Shown one piece after another: positions 37,094 through 44,994 of a DNA stretch of 64,000 nucleotides. The DNA comes from DASSJM01 sp963706005 (lineage in GTDB: Bacteria; Actinomycetota; UBA4738; HRBIN12): NCBI GenBank assembly GCA_963706005.1, contig CAVPLL010000011.1, forward strand, positions 193,546 to 257,545, read 5' to 3'. The notes below the pieces were generated by a model. That model was not told the origin of the DNA and did no database searches. It saw nothing but the letters and a program-made list of their open reading frames with translations. Numbering within the stretch: position 1 is the first letter of the stretch; each line of letters opens with the position of its first letter. A program made the translations under genes and the position numbers.

Positions 37094-37898
37094 CCTTCTC
37101 CACCTCCCTCAGGAGGTGGTCGTGGATGTCCACGACCACCTTGGAGAGCAGAACGTCCTCGAACTCGCGGGGCCGTGGTGTCGTGATCTTGTGTTCGGCG
37201 ACGAACGTGCCGGGCGGAGCCGACATCAGCACCACCCGGTCGGCCAGGAACACCGCCTCACGCACGTTGTGGGTCACGAAGACGAAGGTGTTGCGGGTCT
37301 CGCTCCAGACCTCCTGCAACTCGCGCTGCAAGATCTCGCGGGTCTGCGCATCCAGCGCCGCGAACGGCTCGTCGGCGAGCAGGACCTCGGGCTGGCACGC
37401 GAGCGCCCGTGCGAGCGCCGCACGCGAACGCATCCCGCCCGAGAGCTCGTGCGGCTGTGCGTTCGCGAACCGGCCGAGGTGCACGCTACGCAGCCAGTGC
37501 ATGGCGCGATCCGAGCGCTCGTCCCTCGGCACGCCGATCAGCTCGAGGGCGAACTCGACGTTGGCCCGCACGTTTAGCCAGGGGAACAGCGCGGGATCCT
37601 GGAACAGGACGGCTCGGTCCGGTCCGGGGCCGCCGACCGGCCCGCCGTCCATCTGGATCTCGCCGGTGTCCGGCCGGTCCAGACCCGCGAAAAGGTTGAG
37701 CAGGGTGGTCTTCCCGCACCCGCTCGGCCCGATCAGGCAGACGAACTCCCCCTCGCCGATGTCCAGGTTCACCTCCCCGAGCGCGCTCACGGTCCCGCCG
37801 CGCGCGTTGCGGAACGTCTTCGACACGCCGCGGGCGGAGAGCTTCGGCTCCATGGCGCTCGGATCGGGCACGGCCACGAGGGATCGCTCGGTCCTCAT
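37065..37898 (-). CDS. ABC transporter ATPase (NitT/TauT/SsuB type)
   Basis: A 277-residue ATPase with Walker A LIGPSGCGKTTLLNLFAGLD, Q-loop VLFQDPALFPW, signature HELSGGMRSRAALARALACQ, Walker B VLLADEPFAALD and the switch His in FVTHNVREAVFLADRVVLMS. The Q-loop and C-terminal tail match importers of nitrate, taurine or sulfonates. The ATG at 37898 overlaps the binding-protein stop (ATGA). The N-terminal 16 residues before MEPKLSARGVSKTF may or may not be translated. Confidence 0.9.
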   Translation of the reverse strand: MRTERSLVAVPDPSAMEPKLSARGVSKTFRNARGGTVSALGEVNLDIGEGEFVCLIGPSGCGKTTLLNLFAGLDRPDTGEIQMDGGPVGGPGPDRAVLFQDPALFPWLNVRANVEFALELIGVPRDERSDRAMHWLRSVHLGRFANAQPHELSGGMRSRAALARALACQPEVLLADEPFAALDAQTREILQRELQEVWSETRNTFVFVTHNVREAVFLADRVVLMSAPPGTFVAEHKITTPRPREFEDVLLSKVVVDIHDHLLREVEKVVEREREMA

Positions 37899-38929
37899 AC
37901 GGCCACCTGGATCACCGGGACCTGGAGCTGACCGAGCACCTCGTTCAGGCCGTCCAGCTGGAAGAGCGAGGACAGGTCGGTCGGCTGTTCCTCGATGAAT
38001 CCCAGCGCGTACGCGTTGGCGGCGCCCTGCACGAGGCTCGACGCCACCGGGTCGAACGTGAAGGTCAGCTTGCTCCACGCCTCGTCGATCACGGCCTGGT
38101 CGAGCGAGGGCGCGCCCGCCTTGACCAGCCCGGCCTGGGCATCGGCCTTCGCGGTGGCGGGGTCGTCATCGATCAGCTGGATCGCCTTGACGTTGGCCTC
38201 CACGAGGCCGTTCACCAGATCGGGGTGGGCGCCCATGAAGGTGGTGTTGACCAGGAGCACGGTGGTCGTGAACTCCCCGCTCGGCCACAGATCCGCCTCG
38301 TCGACGAAGGGCTCCGCCACGCCCGACGAAACGAGCAGGCTCGGGTACGGCTCGGGCTCCCATGCCCCATCGAGGTGTCCGGCCCGGAACAGACCGAGCA
38401 GTTCGGGGTTGTCGACCTCGAGGACGTCGACGTCGCCGCCCGCGTCGTTGGCCTCCAGACCCTGCTCGTGCAGCCAAGTCCGAAGCGCCACGTCCTGGGT
38501 GTTGCCGAAGCCCGGGACCGCGATCTTCTTGCCGGACAGGTCGTCCGGCGAGGTGATGCCGGCGCCCTTGCGAACCACGAACGACGCGCCCCCCGACGTC
38601 ACGCCCGAGACGATGGCGACCCCGCCCTCGGACTCGAGGTACAGCGCGGTGGCGGGCCCGGGTCCGATGTACGTCGCGTCGATCGAACCGGACAGGATCG
38701 CGGCGCCGGCGTCCGAGCCGGAGTTGAAATAGGTCACCTGGACGTCGACGCCGGGGAGCGTCTGCTCGAACAGGCCCTCCTCGAGTCCGACATAGCCGGG
38801 CGCGTGCGTCAGGTTCGGGAACAGGCCGAGGCGAAGGACGTCCTCGCTCCCCTCGGACTTCTGCTCCGAGCTCGAGCACGCCGACGCCAAGAGCGCGATC
38901 GCCGCCACCCCGATGGCGAGCTTCCTCAT
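37895..38929 (-). CDS. ABC transporter substrate-binding lipoprotein (SsuA/NitT/TauA type)
   Basis: A 344-residue exported lipoprotein. The signal peptide is MRKLAIGVAAIALLASAC with the lipidated Cys. The mature domain shows RLGLFPNLTHAPGYVGLEEG, DATYIGPGPATALYLESEGG and KKIAVPGFGNTQDVALRTWL, the last typical of aliphatic-sulfonate binding proteins. The true ligand is unproven. ATG 38929 has GGAGGAGG upstream. A -35/-10 promoter and a leader hairpin precede it. Confidence 0.88.
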   Translation of the reverse strand: MRKLAIGVAAIALLASACSSSEQKSEGSEDVLRLGLFPNLTHAPGYVGLEEGLFEQTLPGVDVQVTYFNSGSDAGAAILSGSIDATYIGPGPATALYLESEGGVAIVSGVTSGGASFVVRKGAGITSPDDLSGKKIAVPGFGNTQDVALRTWLHEQGLEANDAGGDVDVLEVDNPELLGLFRAGHLDGAWEPEPYPSLLVSSGVAEPFVDEADLWPSGEFTTTVLLVNTTFMGAHPDLVNGLVEANVKAIQLIDDDPATAKADAQAGLVKAGAPSLDQAVIDEAWSKLTFTFDPVASSLVQGAANAYALGFIEEQPTDLSSLFQLDGLNEVLGQLQVPVIQVAV

Positions 38930-38953
38930 ACGAGCCTCCTCCGGAACGCGGAA

Positions 38954-38981
38954 AGGCCGCGACACGGATGTGTCGCGGCCT
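38954..38981 (-). promoter_or_regulatory. Leader hairpin of the sulfonate-type ABC operon
   Basis: AGGCCGCGACAC and GTGTCGCGGCCT form a perfect 12-bp stem with a 4-nt loop, inside the 5' leader between the promoter (39011-39040) and the GGAGGAGG site. On the sense strand the stem is followed by TTTCC, so it could act as an attenuator. No riboswitch class was recognised. Confidence 0.5.
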
Positions 38982-39010
38982 CCAGTCGTCTGGTCAGCCG
39001 ATCGCGCCGC

Positions 39011-39040
39011 AGGCTAACCGGCGCCTCCCAGGCGTGTCAA
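39011..39040 (-). promoter_or_regulatory. Sigma-70-type promoter of the ABC operon
   Basis: TTGACA (39040-39035), an 18-nt spacer and TAGCCT (39016-39011) on the minus strand. It is one of the few recognisable -35 boxes in the window and gives a leader of about 75 nt. Confidence 0.6.
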
Positions 39041-39091
39041 CGACCCGGGTCAGTAGACTCGTGACTACGCGGGCGACGGAAAGGAGGAGCG

Positions 39092-39478
39092 ATGGCGGGA
39101 ACCCAGGAGGCATGGAGCGAGGTCGGCGAACGGTTCGCTTCGTGGGGCAAGCACGTCGCCGAGCGGTACAAGGACTCGAGCGGGACGACCCGCGAGGACG
39201 TGCAGGAGTCGCAACGCAAGCTCGAGGCGGTGGCGCACGACGTCACCGACGTCCTGGATCGAGCCTTCACCGCGCTCGGCGACACGATCCGCGACGAGGG
39301 CGCCAAGAACGACCTGAAGCAGGCGATGAAGGCGCTGGGCGACGCGGTCTCGGTCACCGTCTCGGAGGCCGGCGATCAGGTCCGGCGGGCGGTGGGCAAG
39401 TCGCCGGGAACGAAGGACGAAGGGAACACGAGCCCTCCCGAGGAGGGCCCGGGACCCGACCAGCCCACCTCGGCGTAG
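39092..39478 (+). CDS. Hypothetical helical protein, 128 aa
   Basis: Starts ATG 39092 with GGAGG 5 nt upstream. It is charged and amphipathic: WSEVGERFASWGKHVAERYK, QESQRKLEAVAHDVTDVLDR and KQAMKALGDAVSVTVSEAGD suggest long helices or a coiled coil. The tail (EEGPGPDQPTSA) is Pro/Glu-rich and probably disordered. There is no membrane segment. It resembles small actinobacterial proteins of unknown function found near stress genes, but I cannot assign a family. Confidence 0.75.
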   Translation: MAGTQEAWSEVGERFASWGKHVAERYKDSSGTTREDVQESQRKLEAVAHDVTDVLDRAFTALGDTIRDEGAKNDLKQAMKALGDAVSVTVSEAGDQVRRAVGKSPGTKDEGNTSPPEEGPGPDQPTSA

Positions 39479-39498
39479 GAACCCCTGGGCGGAGGCGG

Positions 39499-39678
39499 TC
39501 AGCGGAGGCGGAACTTCTCCGCCATCTCGATCTGGACGACCCTGCCGTCCTGCACGACGAGCAGGATCGTGCCGAACTCGATCCTGCGCAGGACCTCGAC
39601 GACCCGAAGCACGACGTCGCGCTCCTCGTCGGTGAGGTCGTCCGGGTCGTCGACCGGCCGTCCGTCCTTCGCCTCCAT
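39499..39678 (-). CDS. DUF2292 (YezD-like) small protein, 59 aa
   Basis: A short frame read directly from the minus strand. It starts MEAKDGRPVDDPDDLTDEER; the conserved core is RRIEFGTILLVVQDGRVVQI followed by EMAEKFRLR at the end, matching the DUF2292 pattern (FGxxxIVxQDGxVVQIE). Proteins of this family often lie near sulfur assimilation and sulfonate transport genes, which fits the ABC operon 600 bp away. The ATG has TACCGT 7 nt upstream, a leaderless promoter. Exact function is unknown. Confidence 0.82.
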   Translation of the reverse strand: MEAKDGRPVDDPDDLTDEERDVVLRVVEVLRRIEFGTILLVVQDGRVVQIEMAEKFRLR

Positions 39679-39685
39679 GGGCCCG

Positions 39686-39691
39686 ACGGTA
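39686..39691 (-). promoter_or_regulatory. Leaderless -10 box for the DUF2292 gene
   Basis: TACCGT on the minus strand, 7 nt before the ATG at 39678. Confidence 0.55.
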
Positions 39692-39756
39692 TCGCAGGTC
39701 GGCGGGCGGAAGCCAAGGTCGGAGCCTCCCGATCCCGTAGGCGTGAGGTTCCGTGC

Positions 39757-40734
39757 CTACCAGGCGAACGCTTCGGGCGCCGGACCACCCGGACCGGGCC
39801 AGATCTCGTCGAGGCGCTTCATCGCACCGTCGTCGAGCGCCAGTCGCAGCGCCCGCATCGCGCCCTCGAGCTGCTCGGCGATCCGCGGACCGATGATCGG
39901 GGCCGTGACCAGGGGGTTGGCGAGCAGCCACGCGAGCGCCACCTCCGCCGGCGGCTCGCCGAGCTCCGCGCAGAACTTCTCGTAGGCCTCGACCTGGGGC
40001 CGGTGGTGCCCGAGCTTGTCCTGCACCATGCTCGACGCCCGCCTCGTGCCCTTGCCGACGTCGCCGTCGAGCACGCCCCCGAGCAGCCCGCGCCACAGCG
40101 GGCTCCACGGGATCACGCCCATCCCGTAGTCCTCGCAGGCGGGGAGCACCTCGAGCTCGACCGTGCGCTCCGCGAGGTTGTAGATGCACTGCTCGGACAC
40201 CAGCCCGAGGAAGTGCCGGTCCTTCGCGACCTCATTCGCCTTCGCGATGTGCCACCCCGCGAAGTTGCTCGAACCGACGTAGAGGACCTTGCCCTGCTGC
40301 ACGAGCGTCTCGAACGCCTGCCAGATCTCGTCCCACGGCGCCTCCCGGTCGACGTGGTGCATCTGGTAGAGGTCGATGTGATCGGTCTGCAGCCGGCGCA
40401 GGCTCTCCTCGCACGCGTTCCGGATGTGCAGCGCCGACAGCCGGGACTCGTTCGGCCACGTGCCCATCTCGCCGTACACCTTCGTCGCGAGCACGACCTT
40501 GTCGCGCCGCCCCTCCCCTTCGGCGAACCAGTGGCCGACGATCTTCTCGGTCGTCCCGACCCCCTTGCGTTGGCCGTAGACGTTCGCGGTGTCGAAGAAG
40601 TTGATCCCGAGCTCGAGCGCCCGGTCCATGATCGCGTGGCTGTCGGGCTCGCTCGTCTGCGGCCCGAAGTTCATCGTGCCGAGGCACAGGGGGCTCACCC
40701 GCAGCCCCAGGCGGCCGAGATGCCGGTACTCCAT
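39757..40734 (-). CDS. Aldo/keto reductase
   Basis: A 325-residue NADPH-dependent oxidoreductase in a TIM barrel. It starts MEYRHLGRLGLRVSPLCLGT. Catalytic Asp/Tyr lie in INFFDTANVYGQRKGVGTTE, Lys in VVLATKVYGEMG, His in IDLYQMHHVDREAPWDEIWQ, and the cofactor site in NPLVTAPIIGPRIAEQLEGA. Closest in style to the voltage-gated potassium channel beta/YajO-like subgroup. Substrate unknown. TAGACT lies 9 nt before the ATG. Confidence 0.93.
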   Translation of the reverse strand: MEYRHLGRLGLRVSPLCLGTMNFGPQTSEPDSHAIMDRALELGINFFDTANVYGQRKGVGTTEKIVGHWFAEGEGRRDKVVLATKVYGEMGTWPNESRLSALHIRNACEESLRRLQTDHIDLYQMHHVDREAPWDEIWQAFETLVQQGKVLYVGSSNFAGWHIAKANEVAKDRHFLGLVSEQCIYNLAERTVELEVLPACEDYGMGVIPWSPLWRGLLGGVLDGDVGKGTRRASSMVQDKLGHHRPQVEAYEKFCAELGEPPAEVALAWLLANPLVTAPIIGPRIAEQLEGAMRALRLALDDGAMKRLDEIWPGPGGPAPEAFAW

Positions 40735-40746
40735 GTGGGTTCGAGT

Positions 40747-42045
40747 CTAGCCCGGCGTCGGGGAAGTCTCCGTGGCGCGGGCGGCGTCGAGCGACCCGTC
40801 GCGCTCGGGATCTCGGGCGCCCGGATAGAACATGAACGCGATGGTGACCACCGCCCCGATGAGGCCCGCGGCGATCAGCGTCGCGTCCGCGCCGAACGCC
40901 GACGCGAGGGGCCCGACGACCGCGAAGCTGAGCGGCACGCCGCCGATCGAGATGAGCCAGTCGAGGCTCGAGACCCGACCGAGCAGGTGCGCGGGCACCA
41001 GGCGCTGCAACAAGGTGAACCAGATCACGATCAGCGCGGTGATGCAGCTCTCCGAGACGAACGCCACGGCCATCGCCTGCCACACCGCCGAGACCAGACC
41101 GAAGCCGGCCGTCATCAGCATCCCGCCGGCCCACGTGAGGTAGAGCATCGTCAGCGCGCGCCGCGGCAGGCGGCCCCGCTGCCCCATCGCGAGCGCGACG
41201 GTCACCGAACCGACGCCGCCGGCTCCGTAGACGAGCCCGAGCGCCGCCGCCGAACCGCCCAGGTCGTTGCGCACCACGTAGGGGACGAGCACTTCCCACG
41301 GGCCCCAGGTCGCGAGCAGGCTCACCGTGGCCGCGACCATCGCGACCCACAGCCAGGTCTTGCGCCGAACGTACCGAAGTCCCTCCTTGAGGTCGGCCCA
41401 CGGGGAGGTGCGCTCGTCCTCGTTCTTGGGTCGGGGACGCGTCCGCATCAGCCCGATCATCACGGCGGAGAACGCGAACGTGACGGCGTCGGCGACGAAG
41501 GCCCAGCCCGTGCCGAGGCTCGCGACGAGCGCGCCCCCGACGAGCGGCCCGATCAGCGTCCAGGTAACCGGCCGGACGAACTGCCCGAGCGAGTTCGCCT
41601 CGACGAGCAGGTGTTCGGGCACCACCTGCGGCACGATCGAGGAGAACGCCGGCCCGAACAGCGCCTGCCCGGCCCCGTACACGACCACGAGCGCGATCAG
41701 GGAGGTCATCGTGAGCGTGCCGGCGATCGACAAGATCCCGATCGTCGCGATCGCCAGGCCGCGGATCACGTCGCCGGCGATCATCAGGTGCCGGCGGTCC
41801 AGCCGGTCGGACAGGACGCCGGAGATCAGCAGGAGCACGACCTGCGGCAGGCTCCAGGCGATGCCGACGGCGGCGAGCGCCGAGGGCGAGTTCGACAGGT
41901 CGTAGGTCTGCCAGGCGATCGCGATGATGTAGACGCCGTCCCCGATGAACGACACGGTGAGCCCGATCCACAGGAACGCGAAGTCGCGCACCCGCAACGG
42001 CCGGAGGATGCCGACCCGATCGACGAAGGCGCTGATCCGGCCCAC
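40747..42045 (-). CDS. MFS transporter (MFS_3/enterobactin-exporter-like)
   Basis: A 432-residue membrane protein with about twelve helices. It starts VGRISAFVDRVGILRPLRVR, then FAFLWIGLTVSFIGDGVYII, with the motif A-like loop GVLSDRLDRRHLMIAGDVIR. QALFGPAFSSIVPQVVPEHL is typical of the MFS_3 (EntS/tetracycline) branch. It is 12 bp downstream of the aldo/keto reductase start, but on the same strand and upstream of it, so the two may form an operon. GTG 42045 has TATGCT 6 nt upstream. Confidence 0.9.
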   Translation of the reverse strand: MGRISAFVDRVGILRPLRVRDFAFLWIGLTVSFIGDGVYIIAIAWQTYDLSNSPSALAAVGIAWSLPQVVLLLISGVLSDRLDRRHLMIAGDVIRGLAIATIGILSIAGTLTMTSLIALVVVYGAGQALFGPAFSSIVPQVVPEHLLVEANSLGQFVRPVTWTLIGPLVGGALVASLGTGWAFVADAVTFAFSAVMIGLMRTRPRPKNEDERTSPWADLKEGLRYVRRKTWLWVAMVAATVSLLATWGPWEVLVPYVVRNDLGGSAAALGLVYGAGGVGSVTVALAMGQRGRLPRRALTMLYLTWAGGMLMTAGFGLVSAVWQAMAVAFVSESCITALIVIWFTLLQRLVPAHLLGRVSSLDWLISIGGVPLSFAVVGPLASAFGADATLIAAGLIGAVVTIAFMFYPGARDPERDGSLDAARATETSPTPG

Positions 42046-42051
42046 CGCCGG

Positions 42052-42057
42052 AGCATA
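42052..42057 (-). promoter_or_regulatory. Leaderless -10 box for the MFS gene
   Basis: TATGCT on the minus strand followed by 6 nt and the GTG at 42045. Confidence 0.55.
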
Positions 42058-42098
42058 CGGAGCGGCGACGGCGCACGATGTGCGACCATCGGGCCGTC

Positions 42099-42575
42099 GT
42101 GAGCGAGTGGGTCGTCCTGCTCCACGTGGCGGTCGCGTTCTGGTTCGTCGCCGGACTGCTGGGCCGCAACGTGACGATGGCCAGGGCCCGGTCCGCCACC
42201 GACCTCGTGCTCCTCGAGGAGCTGATCGGGCTGAGCGGGCGGTTCGAACGGCTGATGGTGATCCCGGGGTCGTTCGGCGTCCTGGTCCTCGGCCTGCTGG
42301 CGGCCTGGGCCGAGGGTCAGCCGCTCGCCGGCACGAACGACTGGTGGTTGCTCACCTCGTTGATCCTGTTCGTCGCGCTCGGGGTCCTCGTTCCCACGGT
42401 GTTCCTGCCGCGCGGTCGGATCTTCGAGCGGGCGCTCGAAGACGCGAGGGCCCGCGGTCAGGTCACGCCCGAGTTGCTCGCCGCGCTCCGCGACCCGGCC
42501 GTCCGGAACGCGCGTGCCGCCGAGCTCCTGGTGGTCGCGGCCATCCTGACCCTGATGGTGACGAAGCCGTTCTGA
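42099..42575 (+). CDS. DUF2269-like integral membrane protein
   Basis: A 158-residue protein with four membrane helices (WVVLLHVAVAFWFVAGLLGR; LMVIPGSFGVLVLGLLAAWA; WWLLTSLILFVALGVLVPTV; LLVVAAILTLMVTKPF) and a charged loop before the last. This matches DUF2269-type proteins. GTG 42099 is preferred over ATG 42078 because the first helix begins there. It is divergent from the MFS gene. Function unknown. Confidence 0.72.
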   Translation: MSEWVVLLHVAVAFWFVAGLLGRNVTMARARSATDLVLLEELIGLSGRFERLMVIPGSFGVLVLGLLAAWAEGQPLAGTNDWWLLTSLILFVALGVLVPTVFLPRGRIFERALEDARARGQVTPELLAALRDPAVRNARAAELLVVAAILTLMVTKPF

Positions 42576-42590
42576 CCAGCCGGCCGGGGC

Positions 42591-43079
42591 TCAGTTCAGG
42601 TCGCGCGCGATCTGGTCCGCCCACTCGCGGATCCGGTCCCAATCGCGGAAGTCGCCGTCCGGGGCCTTGACCGCCTTCACCATCATCCGCTCGCCGAAGC
42701 CCAGCTTGTCCCTGTCGAGCGCGCCGAAGAACATGCGGTGCTCCTTCGGCGACAGCGTCTCGGTCAGCTCGCCGAGCTGCTTCGGCTGCTCCTGCTCGTC
42801 CTTGATCTCCTCGCCGAGCGGCCCGCTGCTGAAGAGCCAGACGGGCAGGCGGGCCAGGGTGTCCCGGTACCGCTCGGCGAACGCGGTCGCCTCCTTCATC
42901 CACGACCCCGCGTAGACCGCGCTGCCGAGGACCACCGCGTCGACACCCTCGAGATCCGAGACGTCGTCGACCGAGCGTGCGGTCGCGACCTCCCCCAGCT
43001 CGCTCAGGCGATCCGCGATGTGCGTCGCGATCCCCTCGGTGGCGCCGTGCTTGCTCGCGTACGCGACGAGCACCGTCAT
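42591..43079 (-). CDS. Flavodoxin-domain protein (HemG-like)
   Basis: A 162-residue FMN-binding protein. The phosphate loop is VLVAYASKHGATEGIATHIA; the isoalloxazine-side loops are VVLGSAVYAGSWMKEATAFA and WLFSSGPLG. It resembles menaquinone-dependent protoporphyrinogen oxidase HemG and stand-alone actinobacterial flavodoxins; with the hem cluster 12 kb away HemG activity is possible but unproven. ATG 43079 is 4 nt after the GNAT stop, so they form an operon. Confidence 0.85.
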   Translation of the reverse strand: MTVLVAYASKHGATEGIATHIADRLSELGEVATARSVDDVSDLEGVDAVVLGSAVYAGSWMKEATAFAERYRDTLARLPVWLFSSGPLGEEIKDEQEQPKQLGELTETLSPKEHRMFFGALDRDKLGFGERMMVKAVKAPDGDFRDWDRIREWADQIARDLN

Positions 43080-43083
43080 CCGA

Positions 43084-43629
43084 TCACCCCTTCGGCAAGG
43101 TCCCGCCCGCCAGGTCCGCCGCGTCCGCCGCGTCGGCCGCTCGCAGGTCGAGCATCCAGTGGTTGCAGCGCAAGATCCGGCCCCGGAAGTCGTAGTTGGC
43201 CTCTTCGATCTTCGAGAACCCCAGGCTCCGGCACATCGCGTTCGAGCGCTCGTTGCCGGCCGCCGGGAACGCGTGCACGACGTCCCATCGGCGTTGCGTG
43301 CGGGCCCGCTCGAGGGCGGCGAGGACCGCTCGCTTGCCGAGCCCCCGGCCCTGGTGGTCCGGGAGCACCATCCAGCCGATCTCGGTGATCGTCTCGCCGT
43401 GGGCGTCGTGATCCCAGATGGCCACCGTGCCGGCGGGTTGGTCACCTCCGTCCGGAACGATCGCGAGCACCCACACCCGGTCGGCCTCGGTGTCGGCGAC
43501 GTCCGTCCGCAGCTTGTCCGCGAGCGGCTCCCTCGGCAGCGCCCCCCCGAGGTCGGCCATCATCCGCGGGTCGCAGTGGATGGCCTCGTACAGAGGCAGG
43601 TCGTCGAGCGTGAGGTTCCGGAGCTCCAT
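43084..43629 (-). CDS. GNAT acetyltransferase
   Basis: A protein of about 181 residues starting MELRNLTLDDLPLYEAIHCD. The acetyl-CoA loop is IGWMVLPDHQGRGLGKRAVL, with AGNERSNAMCRSLGFSKIEE in the C-terminal half, a RimJ/RimL-type GNAT. The C-terminus has an Ala-Asp repeat (AADAADAADLAG) from a short CGC/GTC repetition in the DNA. The earlier start at 43710 is less likely. Substrate unknown. Upstream gene of the flavodoxin. Confidence 0.85.
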   Translation of the reverse strand: MELRNLTLDDLPLYEAIHCDPRMMADLGGALPREPLADKLRTDVADTEADRVWVLAIVPDGGDQPAGTVAIWDHDAHGETITEIGWMVLPDHQGRGLGKRAVLAALERARTQRRWDVVHAFPAAGNERSNAMCRSLGFSKIEEANYDFRGRILRCNHWMLDLRAADAADAADLAGGTLPKG

Positions 43630-43735
43630 GTCGACCCCGCGGTTCCGAAGACCCGGGGAGTGTACCGGGGGGTCCCGGGCGGTCCGCTCGAAGCCTCGCT
43701 CGAGAACCAACGACGGTGCGAGCGCGTCGGCGCCG

Positions 43736-44224
43736 CTACCTCTTCGACTCCCCGGCGCTCCCCGCGACGAACACGGACACGAACGCGGTGGCGAGCACGC
43801 CTGCGATCGGGCCGACCAGGGCCGCGATCGGGACCGTCGTCGGGTCGGTGCCGGTCCAGATCGAGGGCGCGAAGATGCTCGCGAGCGCGACCATGGACCA
43901 GATGCCCGCGATCGCGACGGTGAAGCCCAGCCACAGGGTTCGGCTCGCGCCCGGGGAACGCCGCCCGAACGCCATCAGGACCAGGCCGGTTGCGAGAGCC
44001 GCGTAGAACCAGTCGAGGATCGCGGCCAGTGGCACGTGGTCCTGCTCGGTGCCGCTGACGAGGTCGGGCGACCAGATGCTCGCCGCCGCGGTGGCCAGCC
44101 AGATGCACGCCACGGCGATCCCCGCGAAGAGGTAACGCAGCTCCGGCGTGCTTACTCCAAACTCCGACCGAGCAAGGTCGACCCCGGCCGACTGCCCGGG
44201 CGATGTCTTCAACTCAACTCCCAT
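43736..44224 (-). CDS. Four-helix membrane protein of unknown function
   Basis: A 162-residue protein with about 25 soluble residues, then four hydrophobic segments (YLFAGIAVACIWLATAAASI; LDWFYAALATGLVLMAFG; LWLGFTVAIAGIWSMVALAS; IAALVGPIAGVLATAFVSVF). The first and third segments are both followed by similar SIWSPDLVSGT / SIFAPSIWTGT loops, suggesting an internal duplication of a two-helix unit. ATG 44224 has AGGAGGAGG upstream. I recognise no family. Confidence 0.72.
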   Translation of the reverse strand: MGVELKTSPGQSAGVDLARSEFGVSTPELRYLFAGIAVACIWLATAAASIWSPDLVSGTEQDHVPLAAILDWFYAALATGLVLMAFGRRSPGASRTLWLGFTVAIAGIWSMVALASIFAPSIWTGTDPTTVPIAALVGPIAGVLATAFVSVFVAGSAGESKR

Positions 44225-44463
44225 GAGACACCCCTCCTCCTGATCCGATGCTGTCGCGTCGCCGCGAACCGGACCAGGGCCGACCGGTCCTTCGCCGCCA
44301 CCCCGAACGCCGATCGGCGATCCTCGGAACCCGGGCCATCATCGCGGGCGTGCCGCTGAGCTCGGATCCCTCCAGGTCAGGGGCGCTAGGCGGAGCTCGA
44401 GGAGCCGGTGCCGGCGTCGAAGGACAGACACGGAAGGACCCGCGCGGTGACAGGTGGCGCGCG

Positions 44464-44496
44464 GGGAGGGAGTCGAACCCCCAACCTTCTGATCCG
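44464..44496 (-). repeat. tRNA-Arg 3'-half remnant (inverted relative to the intact gene)
   Basis: A 33-bp stretch identical to bases 46283-46315 of the intact tRNA-Arg(ACG), but on the opposite strand. It covers the anticodon 3' side through the T arm (GGTTCGACTCC). The anticodon 5' half, D arm and proper acceptor are missing, so it cannot be a working tRNA. Such 3' halves are typical of attachment sites of integrated elements. The 240 bp between it and the gene ending at 44224 hold nothing I can identify. Confidence 0.8.
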
Positions 44497-44994
44497 AAGC
44501 GATCGGCGACCGAGCGCTGTGCGTGCGCCTGAATCTCCTGATCAATCTCCAGCGTAACCCTTGGGAGTTATCCGCTGTCTGAATGGGGAGATCGAGTAGG
44601 CCATCCGCAAGCGCCTCGAGGCTTTCCCGTCGGCGGCTCGCTCCGAACTCCTCCACGTCCTCTGCCTCGCCGACCTCGAACGGCATGCATTCGCTCCCTA
44701 CAGGGCTAGGGAAGGATGTATCCTTCCCCCTGAGCCTGCCCGGGTCCTACCAGCATCGCCACACGCTGGTGACGCGCCGGCTCCCGCAGGTCGCACGCGC
44801 TTGTGCTTCGAGCGCGCGCGCCTGGGCGACATGTCGAACGACCCCCTTCGGCGGGCCTGAAGTCCCGTCCCGAACCGGGCCGCCGGACCCGTGTGACGCC
44901 AAGGCGGACTCGCGAACCTTCCGCCAACGAGGGAGCGCCGAACCAGGCGTCGGACGCGGGCCAAGTCCCGCGAGGGAGGCGAAAGGAGGAGACC
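44497..44994. other. Non-coding leader region with inverted repeats
   Basis: A stretch of about 500 bp without a convincing gene. Seen: GGGAAGGAT-GT-ATCCTTCCC at 44709-44728 (9-bp stem) and ACCAGC...GCTGGT at 44749-44770. The rest is CG-rich and ends in the AAAGGAGG site of the next gene. A minus-strand frame from ATG 44686 (MPFEVGEAEDVEEFGASRRR) has coding-like codons for its first 35 residues, then runs into the tRNA remnant; it may be a truncated gene start. No known riboswitch was recognised. Confidence 0.4.

Noticed and set aside
38968..42102. A very long plus-strand open frame (1044 residues) across the aldo/keto reductase and MFS genes
   Set aside because: Arg/Gly/Pro/Asp-rich composition with no domain; it is the antisense shadow of two recognised minus-strand genes in GC-rich DNA.
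44464..44496. A second tRNA-Arg gene
   Set aside because: Only the 3' half is present; D arm, anticodon 5' side and acceptor pairing are missing.
44339..44686. Minus-strand 115-residue frame through the tRNA-Arg remnant
   Set aside because: Only the first 35 codons look coding; the rest reads through tRNA-derived sequence. At most a truncated gene start.
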